The notes: generated from the letters alone by a model not told the origin. A stretch of DNA of 64,000 bases from Citrobacter enshiensis (GCF_029338175.1 NZ_CP119862.1:3162001-3226000); one strand, 5' to 3'. Counted from the first letter of the stretch, positions 18,857 through 28,707 are shown. Numbers and translations: made by a program.

Positions 18857-19162
18857 GCAATCTCTTCACAAATGAAAAATCGCGCAAAGTGTAATGAAAG
18901 CGCGTCTGCGGATATAGCAAATTATGCGCTTTGACAGCAAATAGCGCACATTTTTACAGAATATCCCTTAGCACCTGTTTCCTTTAAGGTTAATTTAAGT
19001 TGCTACCGCTATGATGTTGTCGGAACTCTGTTAATTACCCTGAGATGACACCTTTAAGACAATACCGCTTTACGGTATTTAGCAGGGCTTTTATTCTCAG
19101 CCAGGCACGGGTCATTTACATGGCTGTCCTTTATTCACCTCATTGCGCTAAGTCTGAATGTT
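18857..19162. other. Divergent mdfA/ybjG regulatory region
   Basis: 306 bases with no gene. It holds the mdfA promoter on the minus side and, on the plus side, the PmrA-type box at 18983-18999 followed by the ybjG leader. Confidence 0.7.
18983..18999 (+). promoter_or_regulatory. PmrA (BasR) box upstream of ybjG
   Basis: Exact direct repeat TTTAAG-GTTAA-TTTAAG, matching the PmrA/BasR consensus (C/T)TTAAG-N5-(C/T)TTAAG. ybjG is a known member of the PmrAB/BasRS regulon in Salmonella and E. coli. The box is 163 bp before the ybjG start, implying a leader of roughly 130 nt. Confidence 0.8.
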
Positions 19163-19771
19163 ATGCTGGAAAATATTAATAATTCGCTGTTCTCTTTCAT
19201 CAACGCCACCCCCGACTCCGCCCAGTGGATGATTGATCTCGCCATTTTCATTGCCAAAGATGCGATCGGTATTGTGCCGCTGCTGGCGGTGGTACTCTGG
19301 CTTTGGGGACCACGAGATCAGGTCGGTACCCAGCGCCAGTTAATCATAAAGATGGCGATCGCCCTGGTAGTCAGTCTGGCTGTCTCCTGGGCAATGGGGC
19401 ATCTGTTCCCTCACGATCGTCCGTTTGTCGACCATGTTGGCTATAACTTCCTGCATCATGCCGCAGATGATTCGTTTCCCAGCGATCACGGTACGGTGAT
19501 TTTCACCGTTGCGCTGGCATTTTTGTTCTGGCACCGGATCTGGTCAGGCGCTGTTTTAATGGTGCTGGCGGTGACTATCGCCTGGTCGCGCGTTTACCTC
19601 GGCGTACACTGGCCGCTGGACATGGTCGGCGGTTTACTGGTGAGTATGATCGGATGTCTGAGCGCGCAGATGATTTGGCAAAAATATGGCGCGTCGCTCT
19701 ATCGCAGCCTGCAAACCTGCTATCGCATCTGTTTTGCGCTTCCCATCCGAAAAGGCTGGGTACGTGACTAA
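19163..19771 (+). CDS. ybjG: Undecaprenyl-diphosphatase YbjG
   Basis: Membrane PAP2-superfamily phosphatase that recycles undecaprenyl pyrophosphate to the monophosphate at the periplasmic face. 202 residues with about five spans. All three acid-phosphatase motifs are visible: KDAIGIVPL...HDRPF (C1, residues 31-92), PSDHGT (C2, about 106-111) and SRVYLGVHWPLD (C3, about 138-149). It is preceded by a PmrA box, suggesting induction by iron, cationic peptide or acid signals through PmrAB. deoR follows on the same strand. Confidence 0.94.
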   Translation: MLENINNSLFSFINATPDSAQWMIDLAIFIAKDAIGIVPLLAVVLWLWGPRDQVGTQRQLIIKMAIALVVSLAVSWAMGHLFPHDRPFVDHVGYNFLHHAADDSFPSDHGTVIFTVALAFLFWHRIWSGAVLMVLAVTIAWSRVYLGVHWPLDMVGGLLVSMIGCLSAQMIWQKYGASLYRSLQTCYRICFALPIRKGWVRD

Positions 19772-19842
19772 TCTGATGAAAAAAGAGTAGTATTAATCGC
19801 CCTGTACTGTGCAGGGTGATGACTTAACTCTCCAGGGGAACT

Positions 19843-20601
19843 ATGGAAACACGACGCGACGAGCGTATTGGTCAATTACTGCAAGCGTTAAAGCGCAGCG
19901 ATAAATTACACCTAAAAGAAGCCGCGACCCTTCTGGGCGTATCTGAGATGACCATCCGTCGCGACCTGAACAATAAAAGCGCGCCCGTCGTATTGTTGGG
20001 TGGCTATATCGTTCTGGAACCCCGTAGCGCCAGTCACTATTTACTCAGCGATCAGAAATCCCGTCTGGTCGAAGAAAAACGGCGCGCGGCGCAGCTGGCA
20101 GCAAGCCTGGTACAACCGCACCAGACGCTTTTTTTCGACTGTGGCACCACCACACCGTGGATTATTGAAGCCATTGATAATGAACTTCCCTTCACCGCCA
20201 TTTGCTATTCGCTGAATACCTTTCTGGCGTTGCAGGAAAAACCATTGTGTCGCGCCATCCTGTGCGGCGGTGAATTTCACGCCAGCAATGCCATTTTTAA
20301 GCCGCTCAATTTTCAGGAAACCCTGAATAACCTGTGCCCGGATATCGCCTTCTATTCTGCCGCGGGCGTGCATGTCGGCAAAGGCGCAACCTGTTTTAAT
20401 CTGGAAGAGTTACCGGTGAAACAGTGGGCGATGTCGATGGCGCAATACCACGTTCTGGTCGTGGATCACAGTAAATTTGGCAAAGTGCGACCGGCGCGCA
20501 TGGGCGAATTAACCTGCTTTAATTCCATTATCAGCGACTGCCGCCCGGATGATGAACTGGTCAATTACGCCAAAGCGCATCACATTAAACTCATGTATTG
20601 A
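19843..20601 (+). CDS. deoR: Deoxyribose operon repressor DeoR
   Basis: DNA-binding repressor of deo genes, responding to deoxyribose-5-phosphate. 252 residues, the same as E. coli DeoR. The N-terminal helix-turn-helix (residues 20-45) includes GVSEMTIRRDLN. The C-terminal sugar-phosphate-sensing domain (75-250) has DCGTTTPWI and CGGEFHASN motifs. The start ATG is preceded by AGGGGAAC. Its known operators lie elsewhere on the chromosome. Confidence 0.97.
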   Translation: METRRDERIGQLLQALKRSDKLHLKEAATLLGVSEMTIRRDLNNKSAPVVLLGGYIVLEPRSASHYLLSDQKSRLVEEKRRAAQLAASLVQPHQTLFFDCGTTTPWIIEAIDNELPFTAICYSLNTFLALQEKPLCRAILCGGEFHASNAIFKPLNFQETLNNLCPDIAFYSAAGVHVGKGATCFNLEELPVKQWAMSMAQYHVLVVDHSKFGKVRPARMGELTCFNSIISDCRPDDELVNYAKAHHIKLMY

Positions 20602-20610
20602 GGCAGTATT

Positions 20611-20644
20611 TGCCGGGTGGCGACGCAAACGCCGCCCTCCGGCA
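20611..20644. repeat. REP-type palindrome between deoR and dacC
   Basis: TGCCGGGTGGCG pairs imperfectly with CGCCGCCCTCCGGCA around an ACGCAAA loop, the layout of an enterobacterial repetitive extragenic palindrome. It lies between convergent genes, the usual REP location, and may stabilise or end both mRNAs. Confidence 0.75.
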
Positions 20645-20653
20645 TCGCGGGGA

Positions 20654-21856
20654 TTACGCGAACCAGGTGCCAAACCATTGATGGAATTTCATCATCACAA
20701 AATCCCACATCCGGCTAAAGAACCCACCCTCTTCCACCGCTTCCATCACCATTAACGGACGCTGCTCAATGGATTTCCCGTTAAGCTGAAAGTCGATGGT
20801 GCCCACCACCTGACCTTTCTTCAGCGGCGCCGTTAACTGCGGTTCGGTCAGGGTAAAGCTCGCTTTCAGATTTTTAAGCTGTCCACGCGGGATTGTCACC
20901 GAACCGCCTTCACCTGCGCCGAGGTTCACTTCGCTCTTATCGCCAAACCAGACGCGCTGCGTGACAAACGTAGCATCCGGTTTAATGGGTGTTACCGTTT
21001 CAAAAAAGCGGAAGCCCCAGGTCAGTAATTTCTCCGATTCATTAAAGCGAACACGGTCAGTTTTCGTCCCCAACACCACAGAGATCAGGCGCATATCACC
21101 CTGGGTTGCGGAGGCAACCAGATTGTACCCTGCGCCCGCCGTTGTCCCGGTTTTCATTCCGTCGACATTCAGATTGGTACTCCACAACAGACGGTTACGG
21201 TTTGGCTGGCGGATCTTGTTAAACGTAAACTCTTTTTCTTTATGAATGGCGTACTCTTCAGGCACGTCGTGGATCAAGGCTTTTCCCAGCAGGGCCATAT
21301 CCCGGGCTGTACTGAACTGCCCTGGCGCATCCAGACCGTGTACCGTCTGGAAGGTCGTATTAGTCAGGCCAAGTTTTTGCGCATACCCATTCATTAATCC
21401 GATAAACGATTCCTGGCTGCCGGCAACATAATCGGCGAGGGCAATACAGGCATCGTTACCTGACTGAATAATAATGCCTTTGTTAAGGTCGGAAACCGCC
21501 ACCTGATCGCCAGGTTTAAGGAACATCACCGATGAGCCGCGCAATGCCGGGTTTCCCGTCGCCCATGCATCTTTCCCCACCGTCACCATGTCCGTCAGCT
21601 TGATTTTTCCGGACTTCAGCGCCTGCCCGACCACGTAGCTGGTCATAATTTTAGTCAGACTGGCAGGGTCGAGCTTCTCATCCGCATTACCTTCAGCCAG
21701 CACTTTTCCACTGGCGTAATCCATCAGGATCCATGCCCGCGCATCAACGCTCGGCGGCGCGGTCGTTTGCTCGGCCGCCTGCAAGGTCGGCGCAAAAAGG
21801 AATAATAGTGCTGAGCCCGCAGCAAGGCTGCGAAGAGAAAAGGAGTATTGCTTCAT
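20654..21856 (-). CDS. dacC: D-alanyl-D-alanine carboxypeptidase PBP6 (DacC)
   Basis: Periplasmic, membrane-anchored DD-carboxypeptidase that trims pentapeptide side chains of peptidoglycan. ATG 21856 gives 400 residues, as in E. coli. A signal peptide covers residues 1-28 (cleavage QA-AEQ). Penicillin-binding motifs are S66-LTK69, SGN (132-134) and KTG near residue 213. The C-terminal amphipathic helix ([17 protein letters not shown]) anchors it to the inner membrane. It converges on deoR across a REP element. Confidence 0.97.
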   Translation of the reverse strand: MKQYSFSLRSLAAGSALLFLFAPTLQAAEQTTAPPSVDARAWILMDYASGKVLAEGNADEKLDPASLTKIMTSYVVGQALKSGKIKLTDMVTVGKDAWATGNPALRGSSVMFLKPGDQVAVSDLNKGIIIQSGNDACIALADYVAGSQESFIGLMNGYAQKLGLTNTTFQTVHGLDAPGQFSTARDMALLGKALIHDVPEEYAIHKEKEFTFNKIRQPNRNRLLWSTNLNVDGMKTGTTAGAGYNLVASATQGDMRLISVVLGTKTDRVRFNESEKLLTWGFRFFETVTPIKPDATFVTQRVWFGDKSEVNLGAGEGGSVTIPRGQLKNLKASFTLTEPQLTAPLKKGQVVGTIDFQLNGKSIEQRPLMVMEAVEEGGFFSRMWDFVMMKFHQWFGTWFA

Positions 21857-22116
21857 AAATGCCACCCGAGTATCCATTCCAAAAAAACCACGTCACACCA
21901 CCGTGTTACAAGTTTGGTGAGTAATAACGCACTAACGAGCTTAAAGAAACCGTAAGTAGGTAAAGTTTTTAAAGTTTATGCAATAACGCCCCGCTACGCT
22001 GCATTCCATACGTTTTTTTTGCAGGTTGTTGCGTAAATATTAGCTTTATTTCACTATGTACCGGGTCAGACGTCGATCGCAGCCCTAAGGCTGCCCAATC
22101 AAATTAAGGGGTTACT

Positions 22117-22743
22117 ATGATTACGCTGTGGGGCAGAAACAACTCGACCAATGTTAAAAAAGTGTTGTGGACGCTTGAAGAGCTGGAATTACCCTTTCAA
22201 CATATTCTCGCCGGAGGTCAATTTGGCCTCAATCATGACGCTGAATATCTGGCCATGAATCCCAACGGCCTGGTGCCGTTACTGCGTGATGATGAAACCA
22301 ACCTTGTGCTGTGGGAATCCAATAGCATTGTGCGTTATCTGGCGGCACAGTACGGGCAAAACCGGTTGTGGGTAGATTCCCCGGCCCGACGCGCGGAAGG
22401 TGAAAAATGGATGGATTGGGCAAACCAAACGCTAAGCCCCACGCACCGCGTTATCCTGTTTGGGTTGGTCAGAACGCCGGTGGAACAACGCGACTCTGCG
22501 GCCATCGACGCCAGCGCCAAGGTGTGCGATGGCCTGTTTGGCATGCTTGACGACGCGCTGGCCAGTCAACGCTGGTTCTCCGGCAACGAATTTGGCGTGG
22601 CCGATATCGCCATCGCGCCTTTCGTCTATAACCTGTTCAATGTCGGCCTGACCTGGACGCCACGCCCGAACCTTGAGCGCTGGTATCAGCAACTCAGCGA
22701 ACGTCCGGCGTTCCGTAAAATCGTGATGATCCCGGTCAGCTAA
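22117..22743 (+). CDS. gstB: Glutathione S-transferase GstB
   Basis: Cytosolic glutathione transferase of 208 residues, the E. coli GstB length. The N-terminal thioredoxin-like domain (1-80) contains [12 protein letters not shown] at the catalytic loop and the cis-proline NPNGLVPLL and ES(N)S glutathione-binding turn near 65. The helical C-domain ends with [16 protein letters not shown]. coli GstB acts on iodoacetamide and haloacetates. The 260 bp upstream contain the dacC and gstB promoters and no other gene. Confidence 0.95.
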   Translation: MITLWGRNNSTNVKKVLWTLEELELPFQHILAGGQFGLNHDAEYLAMNPNGLVPLLRDDETNLVLWESNSIVRYLAAQYGQNRLWVDSPARRAEGEKWMDWANQTLSPTHRVILFGLVRTPVEQRDSAAIDASAKVCDGLFGMLDDALASQRWFSGNEFGVADIAIAPFVYNLFNVGLTWTPRPNLERWYQQLSERPAFRKIVMIPVS

Positions 22744-22757
22744 GCGGTATCCCTCTG

Positions 22758-22788
22758 CGGGTTAGTCTGTGAGCCACAGGCTAACCCG
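22758..22788. terminator. Hairpin between gstB and yliI
   Basis: CGGGTTAGTCTGTG pairs with CACAGGCTAACCCG (one T-G wobble) around an AGC loop, a 14-bp stem between convergent genes. There is no T-tract on either side, so termination is inferred from position. Confidence 0.6.
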
Positions 22789-22808
22789 GCGTCTGAAGGC
22801 ATTGCACG

Positions 22809-23924
22809 CTACGTTCGCGGACTCACTCTGAGTAATTCCCCGTCGGACTCATCGGTTAACACATATAAAAATCCGTCCGGCCCGATGCGAACATCGCGAA
22901 TGCGTTGTCTTCGCTCCCCCAGGATACGCCCGTCTTCCGTCACCGTATTCTCATTGACCGTCATGACAATCACATTCTGTTCTTTTAACGCCCCAATGAA
23001 GAGTTTTTGCTGCCACTGCGGGAATCGGTCGCTGTTATAAAACGCCATTCCACTGACTGCGGGTGAGTGCTTCCAGTAAAAAATCGGCTGCTCGGTCCCC
23101 GCCACAATCTCCCCTTTCGCTTCCGGGATTTTAAAACCGCTGTAGTTGATTCCCCAGGTTGCCAGCGGCCAGCCGTAGTTTTTGCCCTTTTCCGGAATAT
23201 TGATTTCGTCCCCGCCGCGAGGACCATGTTCATTCAGCCAGAGCGTATCGCTCCACGGGTTCATCGCCATCCCCTGCGGATTACGAATGCCATACGCCCA
23301 GATTTCAGGACGCGCCCCGGCCTCGTTGACAAACGGGTTATCCGGCGGGATTTTTCCCTGATCGGTCAGACGCACCACTTTGCCCTGCAATTTATCCAGA
23401 TCCTGTGCGGTAGGACGCTGATTATTTTCCCCCAGACCAATAAACAGATGCCCTTTACCATCAAATACCAGGCGACCGCCAAAATGGTTTCCGGTGGACA
23501 GTTTCGGCATCTGGCGAAAAACGGTCTGGAAGTTCTCAAGGCGCTTCAGATCTTCGCTGAGTCGCCCATACCCTACCGCCGTGCCCGCATTATCGTTCAG
23601 ATCGCTTTCCGAAAAACTGAGCCAGACGCGGCGTGACTGCGCAAAGTCAGGCGCCAGCACCACGTCCAGCAATCCCCCCTGCCCATGCGCCCACACCTTC
23701 GGTACCCCGGTCAGCGGATCGGAAAGCCCTTTCCCGGCTTGCCAGTGCCGCAGTTGGCCACCTTTAAGCGTAATCAGCATCCCGCGATTGTCGGGTAAAA
23801 AAGCCAGCGACCACGGGTGATCAAGTTTGGTTTGCAGCACGTCGACCCTGACTGCGGATGGCACGGCATGGGCAAGCGTTGAGAACAGCAATAATGGGAG
23901 TAAAAAGCGGTGAGATCGACGCAT
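22809..23924 (-). CDS. yliI: PQQ-dependent soluble aldose sugar dehydrogenase YliI
   Basis: Periplasmic quinoprotein of the soluble glucose dehydrogenase family, 371 residues as in E. coli. The signal peptide covers about residues 1-20 (LLLFSTLAHA). Beta-propeller blades carry LDHPWSLAFLPDN, GNHFGGRLVFDGKGHLFIGLG with the catalytic His region, YGIRNPQGMAMNP and EHGPRGGDEIN. It oxidises aldoses using PQQ and calcium. Whether this organism makes PQQ cannot be judged from the window. Confidence 0.94.
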   Translation of the reverse strand: MRRSHRFLLPLLLFSTLAHAVPSAVRVDVLQTKLDHPWSLAFLPDNRGMLITLKGGQLRHWQAGKGLSDPLTGVPKVWAHGQGGLLDVVLAPDFAQSRRVWLSFSESDLNDNAGTAVGYGRLSEDLKRLENFQTVFRQMPKLSTGNHFGGRLVFDGKGHLFIGLGENNQRPTAQDLDKLQGKVVRLTDQGKIPPDNPFVNEAGARPEIWAYGIRNPQGMAMNPWSDTLWLNEHGPRGGDEINIPEKGKNYGWPLATWGINYSGFKIPEAKGEIVAGTEQPIFYWKHSPAVSGMAFYNSDRFPQWQQKLFIGALKEQNVIVMTVNENTVTEDGRILGERRQRIRDVRIGPDGFLYVLTDESDGELLRVSPRT

Positions 23925-24026
23925 AACGCCTCCTGTATGGCTCTGCGTTAAAGCGTAGTCAGCGAGAAGGTGTGCAGAATTATTTTTACAAAAACTTAGG
24001 ATAAGGGGGAGTTGCCTCCCCCCTGC

Positions 24027-24410
24027 TTAGACCTGTGCCAGCATGGAATGCGTTTTCAGGCACTGGATGCTGAGCGTCAAATTCGTCAGACAGTTTTCAA
24101 GTTTCTCTGCGTTGACGGAAATGAAAGTCGGACAATCATGATGTCCGCTCATAAGACAGACGGCAGCGGCAGCTAATGCACCTTCGGCAAGATGCAATGC
24201 CTCCCATTCTTCTATGTCCAGATGAAGTTTCTGCAGTCGTGATTTATCGTGAAGTTCTCGATTCAGTTCAAAAAAGTTATCACGCAGACGATCACTTTCG
24301 CTGACTGACATGTAGCCTTTCGCTTTCCTCAACTGCAGATACGCGGCGAGATCAATTCGCGCGTTGATCAGCTTGTTAAGCAGAGCGGTTCTCAGTCTGT
24401 CAACGACCAT
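24027..24410 (-). CDS. bssR: Biofilm regulator BssR
   Basis: Small cytoplasmic regulator of 127 residues, equal to E. coli BssR (YliH), which alters biofilm formation through indole and catabolite-linked signalling. Conserved stretches are DLAAYLQLRKAKGYMSVSES and AVCLMSGHHDCPTFISV. It has no recognisable DNA-binding domain. It is divergent from rimO across 230 bp and followed by yliI on the same strand. Confidence 0.93.
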   Translation of the reverse strand: MVVDRLRTALLNKLINARIDLAAYLQLRKAKGYMSVSESDRLRDNFFELNRELHDKSRLQKLHLDIEEWEALHLAEGALAAAAVCLMSGHHDCPTFISVNAEKLENCLTNLTLSIQCLKTHSMLAQV

Positions 24411-24640
24411 ACCTTGTCCCTCCTCTTTCTACTCATGGTGCAACTTAATAGTATGGTCATTTTTTGAACATAATGATGCCTGAGATCAACAATTCACCAT
24501 AAATTAACAAAATTTACATTGTATCTATAACCTTCATCTTGCCTGTGCTTAATGCCCGGTGAGATTGCGATACAATTTTTGCCCAGATCTCTGTAGAATC
24601 CCTGCCCTGACCATTCCAATAACTGAACAATTTTTAAGCT

Positions 24641-25966
24641 ATGAGCAAAGTAACCCACCAGCCGAAAATCGGCTTCGTATCCCTTGGCTGCCCGAAAAAC
24701 CTCGTCGATTCGGAGCGAATCCTGACTGAACTGCGTACCGAAGGCTATGACGTGGTGCCAAGCTACGACGACGCCGATATGGTTATCGTCAATACCTGCG
24801 GCTTCATCGACAGCGCCGTACAAGAATCACTGGAAGCGATCGGTGAAGCGCTGAACGAAAATGGCAAGGTGATTGTCACCGGCTGTTTGGGTGCGAAAGT
24901 CGATCAGATCCGCGAAGTTCATCCGAAAGTGCTGGAGATCACCGGACCTCATAGCTACGAGCAAGTGCTGGAGCATGTTCACCACTATGTGCCCAAACCG
25001 AAACACAATCCGTTCCTGAGCCTTGTGCCGGAACAGGGCGTCAAACTGACCCCGCGTCATTATGCGTACCTGAAAATTTCTGAAGGCTGCAACCATCGCT
25101 GCACGTTCTGCATCATCCCGTCCATGCGCGGCGATCTGGTAAGCCGCCCGATTGGCGAGGTGCTGAGCGAAGCGAAGCGTCTGGTCGATGCGGGCGTCAA
25201 AGAGATCCTCGTGATCTCCCAGGACACCTCTGCATACGGTGTCGACGTGAAGCACCGCACCGGTTTCCACAACGGCGCGCCGGTCAAAACCAGCATGGTT
25301 GATCTGTGTGCAGAGCTTTCAAAACTGGGTATCTGGACGCGTCTGCACTATGTCTACCCGTACCCACACGTGGATGACGTTATCCCGCTGATGGCGGAAG
25401 GCAAAATCCTGCCTTACCTCGATATTCCGCTGCAGCACGCCAGTCCGCGTATTCTCAAGCTGATGAAACGCCCAGGGTCTGTGGACCGCCAGCTGGCGCG
25501 CATCAAACAGTGGCGCGAAATCTGCCCGGAGCTGACCCTGCGTTCAACCTTTATCGTCGGCTTCCCTGGCGAAACGGAAGAAGACTTCCAGATGCTGCTC
25601 GACTTCCTGAAAGAAGCGCGTCTGGACAGGGTTGGTTGCTTCAAGTACAGCCCGGTTGAAGGTGCAGGCGCCAATGAACTGCCGGATCAGGTACCGGAAG
25701 AGGTAAAAGAAGAGCGCTGGAACCGCTTTATGCAGCTGCAACAGCAAATTTCTGCTGAACGCCTGCAGGAAAAAGTGGGCCGCGAAATTATGGTCATCGT
25801 TGATGAAGTCGACGAAGAAGGCGCAATTGGCCGCAGCATGGCCGATGCCCCGGAAATCGATGGCGCAGTCTATCTGAACGGTGAAACTAACGTGAAACCA
25901 GGCGATATCGTGCGCGTGAAAGTAGAGAACGCCGACGAATACGATCTGTGGGGTAGCCGCGTGTAA
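24641..25966 (+). CDS. rimO: Ribosomal protein S12 methylthiotransferase RimO
   Basis: Radical-SAM enzyme that adds a methylthio group to Asp89 of ribosomal protein S12. 441 residues, equal to E. coli. The N-terminal UPF0004 domain supplies cluster cysteines C17, C53 and C82. The radical-SAM motif [10 protein letters not shown] has C150, C154 and C157. A C-terminal TRAM domain (about 375-440) binds substrate. ATG 24641 fits the family start. A strong terminator follows, and immediately beyond it gene order departs from K-12. Confidence 0.97.
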   Translation: MSKVTHQPKIGFVSLGCPKNLVDSERILTELRTEGYDVVPSYDDADMVIVNTCGFIDSAVQESLEAIGEALNENGKVIVTGCLGAKVDQIREVHPKVLEITGPHSYEQVLEHVHHYVPKPKHNPFLSLVPEQGVKLTPRHYAYLKISEGCNHRCTFCIIPSMRGDLVSRPIGEVLSEAKRLVDAGVKEILVISQDTSAYGVDVKHRTGFHNGAPVKTSMVDLCAELSKLGIWTRLHYVYPYPHVDDVIPLMAEGKILPYLDIPLQHASPRILKLMKRPGSVDRQLARIKQWREICPELTLRSTFIVGFPGETEEDFQMLLDFLKEARLDRVGCFKYSPVEGAGANELPDQVPEEVKEERWNRFMQLQQQISAERLQEKVGREIMVIVDEVDEEGAIGRSMADAPEIDGAVYLNGETNVKPGDIVRVKVENADEYDLWGSRV

Positions 25967-26027
25967 CCCTTTGCGCCGCCTACAAAGAGGCGTGTATTGA
26001 GGATAAGCGGGCGCACCGCTCCCGAAG

Positions 26028-26057
26028 AAAGCCAGGTTTTTATGCCTGGCTTTTTTT
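26028..26057 (+). terminator. Terminator after rimO
   Basis: AAAGCCAGG (26028-26036) pairs with CCTGGCTTT (26045-26053) and the T-tract continues to 26057. It marks the left edge of the accessory segment. Confidence 0.92.
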
Positions 26058-26323
26058 AATGTCAGCAATAACGTTTTTTACGTCAAAAAATCAGAGCAGA
26101 GGATAACTTTATCCTGCCATTCCAATTTCTTATAACATAATATCATTGAGCAATAATAAATTAATAACATGAAATTTTTTTCCTCTCAGTTTAATGATGA
26201 TGCGAACGGTAACCATTGGCGTGGTCTGGGTGGTCAATCTATACTGCTATTGAACAGATAATTAATAACGTTGATTATTTGAATTCAATACACATGTCAT
26301 CTCCACCTACAACAGGAGGGAGT

Positions 26324-26992
26324 ATGTTTTATTTTAGAATAAACAGAATCAGGATTTTAGATAATCATAAAAATGCTTTTCTTTTTTTAGGTGATAGTTT
26401 TGTACAAGTTAAATTAATCAGTTTCATCACTTCAGACGCAGATATTCCGATACTTGACGCCTGGTATTCAGAAAATGATGAGGAGGTAAAAAAACAGCTA
26501 CTCATACAGGCAGTTCAACAAGTTGCGTCAGCTCGAATATTTAATGAAGTCGCGAATGTTAAAGATAATTCCGTACTCACTTTTGGCGATACTGGATATG
26601 TTCTCTACTCCTCCCCCGACATCCCAGATAATTTCAACTGGTGCCTGACGGTTATTAAGGATGACAATAATACCAACGAAATAGGAAGGCAGTTGGAATC
26701 GGCAGTTATGCAGCCTGAGTTTGATGTTTTTGCTGCGAGCTTAGGGACACTTATTCTTGGCGCTGTCAATCCTGCGTATGCAGCCGGTGTGATGATTGCG
26801 AAATTTTTAACTAATGTCGTAGCCACAACACTGAAAAATAATCCCGATGATCAACTCGGCCTGCTCTATATGTCGCTCAACAAGCAAGAACATTATCGAT
26901 ATGGTGAACGGAAACGAGATGGTATCCCTGACCTGACTGGAAACATCCGTGTGGATTATTCTCTCTTTGCCGTCAAACAAGAGTTGCAATAA
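26324..26992 (+). CDS. Unknown 222-residue protein paired with a peptidoglycan enzyme
   Basis: I cannot name a family. ATG 26324 has a strong AGGAGGGAG ribosome site; earlier in-frame starts do not. The N-terminal half is beta-rich (FYFRINRIRILDN, then FLFLGDSFVQVKLISFI), a hydrophobic Ala/Gly-rich stretch lies near residues 138-165 (LGTLILGAVNPAYAAG), and the end carries a charged GERKRDGIPDLTG segment followed by VDYSLF. No signal peptide. Codon use and base composition are markedly AT-richer than the flanking core genes, consistent with transfer. The 204-bp gap to the next gene and shared strand suggest a two-gene unit; partner, carrier or immunity roles are all possible. Confidence 0.75.
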   Translation: MFYFRINRIRILDNHKNAFLFLGDSFVQVKLISFITSDADIPILDAWYSENDEEVKKQLLIQAVQQVASARIFNEVANVKDNSVLTFGDTGYVLYSSPDIPDNFNWCLTVIKDDNNTNEIGRQLESAVMQPEFDVFAASLGTLILGAVNPAYAAGVMIAKFLTNVVATTLKNNPDDQLGLLYMSLNKQEHYRYGERKRDGIPDLTGNIRVDYSLFAVKQELQ

Positions 26993-27196
26993 AAATTTAG
27001 TGGGGAGGAGAACAGTTATTTTTATAAAAAGGTACACAGCAATACAACGTTGGTCTGACGGGTATAGTGCTTGAGCATGATGTTATTTGCGCCTCATTTT
27101 GCGAATAAATTCTCTTCCCCACTCCAGGAGCTAATAACAAATAAATAAGTACAGGATAGCCCTGCTATCTGTACTCCCCTCATAAAGGAGAATGCG

Positions 27197-28510
27197 ATGT
27201 TTACTCAGAACAAAATTGAGTCACTCCAGTTAGCATTAAAATCATTAGATCTTTATAGTGGGAAAATAGATGGCCTCATCGGACCTTTGACGTTGTCTGC
27301 AATTAAAAAACTCGAAGCCTTCATGGCCGAAAAATCGTTTACGGATAAACCGCTACCAGACGACCCTATACCGGATATCACAACAATTGATAACGTGATT
27401 GATCAACCGGGGTCAAATATTGATGAAGCGCTGATATTTACCTTAAAAAATGAGGGTGGCTATACAAACCATCCGGCGGACAGAGGCGGACCAACAAATA
27501 AAGGCATCACCCTTAAGCGATTAGAGGAGTATCTGGGGAGAGATGACGTTACAGAAGAAGAAGTAAAAAACATGAGTTTTGAAACCATTAATATCATCTA
27601 CAAAAAAAATTATTGGGATGTATTAAATCTTGATCAAGTGTTAGACCAGAGCATTGCTACCGCGCTATTTGATATGGGCGTGTTATTTGGCCCTGGAACA
27701 GCATTAAAACTTTGTCAATCAGTGCTGGGTATTAATCAAACCGCCAGAATGAACAGTGAAACGCTGGAAGCCATCAATAATACTACCGATGACAAATTCA
27801 TCCCGCTGTTTGCCGATAAAATTATTGAACGATTTAACCAGATTGCCGCCAATAATCCATCCCAGAAGGTTTTCCTTAAAGGCTGGACAAACAGGGCCAA
27901 TAGACTTCGTTCACTGATTGATAATGACAGCGTAGACGTTAGTGTACCTCCACTGGTGCCGGGAACATCTATCGGAGAGGAATTATATGCACTGGCGGAC
28001 AAAGCAGGTGTTCCGCACGATGACATTAAAAGAATGATTGACTGGCAGACGCATAATAATGCCGGATCCAATCCCCGATATTGGGCTGTCTTCAAAATTA
28101 AAGAACATTCCAAAACAAAAAGAATGCATATTTTTGACCGGGTCAATAAGACGGTGCAGAGTGTTCATGCGGTGCATGGGACGGGCAGCGATCCCAATCA
28201 TGACGGACTGGCCACCATTTTTTCAAATACACCAGAGTCATACCAAAGTTCGTTAGGCCTCTATAAAACGCTGAGCACCTATACGATGGCACAACATGGC
28301 AGAGCCCTAAGACTGGAAGGTCTGGAAGAAAGCAACAGTAATGCCTATAAACGCGGCATTGTCTTTCATGGCGTCCCCTACGCGGGGGAGCAATATGTTA
28401 AGCAATATGGCCGTTGTGGACGATCTCATGGTTGTCCTGCCGTAGAGTATGCCCTTGTGCAGGCGCTTATTGATCAGCTTAAAGGGGGCTCACTGCTGCT
28501 GATATCCTGA
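27197..28510 (+). CDS. Three-domain peptidoglycan enzyme: PG-binding, GH108, YkuD-type domains
   Basis: 437 residues. Residues 5-46 resemble a PG_binding_1 repeat (LDLYSGKIDGLIGPLTLSAI). A linker (50-74) leads to a GH108-type lysozyme domain (75-165) with the catalytic glutamate E86 in NEGGY and DRGGPTNKGIT, followed by a PG_binding_3-like region to about 250. The C-terminus (about 275-437) matches the YkuD_2 L,D-transpeptidase family, with H391 (FHGVPYA) and C413 in GRSHGCPAV. There is no signal peptide, so export would need phage-like lysis or a contact-dependent secretion system. The AT-rich composition matches the upstream gene. The gene start is supported by AAAGGAGAATGCG. Confidence 0.85.
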   Translation: MFTQNKIESLQLALKSLDLYSGKIDGLIGPLTLSAIKKLEAFMAEKSFTDKPLPDDPIPDITTIDNVIDQPGSNIDEALIFTLKNEGGYTNHPADRGGPTNKGITLKRLEEYLGRDDVTEEEVKNMSFETINIIYKKNYWDVLNLDQVLDQSIATALFDMGVLFGPGTALKLCQSVLGINQTARMNSETLEAINNTTDDKFIPLFADKIIERFNQIAANNPSQKVFLKGWTNRANRLRSLIDNDSVDVSVPPLVPGTSIGEELYALADKAGVPHDDIKRMIDWQTHNNAGSNPRYWAVFKIKEHSKTKRMHIFDRVNKTVQSVHAVHGTGSDPNHDGLATIFSNTPESYQSSLGLYKTLSTYTMAQHGRALRLEGLEESNSNAYKRGIVFHGVPYAGEQYVKQYGRCGRSHGCPAVEYALVQALIDQLKGGSLLLIS

Positions 28511-28533
28511 ACTGGAGTTTGTCATGCTTGCTT

Positions 28534-28561
28534 TGTGCCAGAAGCGAGCGCTTCTGGCACA
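28534..28561. terminator. Perfect hairpin after the peptidoglycan enzyme gene
   Basis: TGTGCCAGAAGC (28534-28545) pairs perfectly with GCTTCTGGCACA (28550-28561) around a GAGC loop, 24 bases after the stop. It lacks a T-tract. Similar GCTTCTG words recur in the segment, so it may be a repeat rather than a terminator. Confidence 0.55.
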
Positions 28562-28662
28562 GTGTGATGCTAATTGTGGGGGAGCAGATCAGGGTTATGA
28601 TGGAATAATCGCTTCGTTATTCGATTTACCATAACACTTTAATGGTATGCAACTCATGAAAT

Positions 28663-28681
28663 AGCCCGCACAGAGCGGGCT
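28663..28681 (-). terminator. Hairpin after the SnoaL-like gene
   Basis: AGCCCGC (28663-28669) pairs with GCGGGCT (28675-28681), loop ACAGA. On the minus strand it is followed by ATTTCATG, in the position expected for the terminator of the minus-strand gene at 28708. Confidence 0.65.
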
Positions 28682-28707
28682 TCAGTCGAAAAGCAAGTAT
28701 TGTGCGA

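Noticed and set aside
27197-28510. Intact prophage lysis module
   Set aside because: No holin, spanin, structural, integrase or regulatory phage genes flank it, so a prophage call is not supported.
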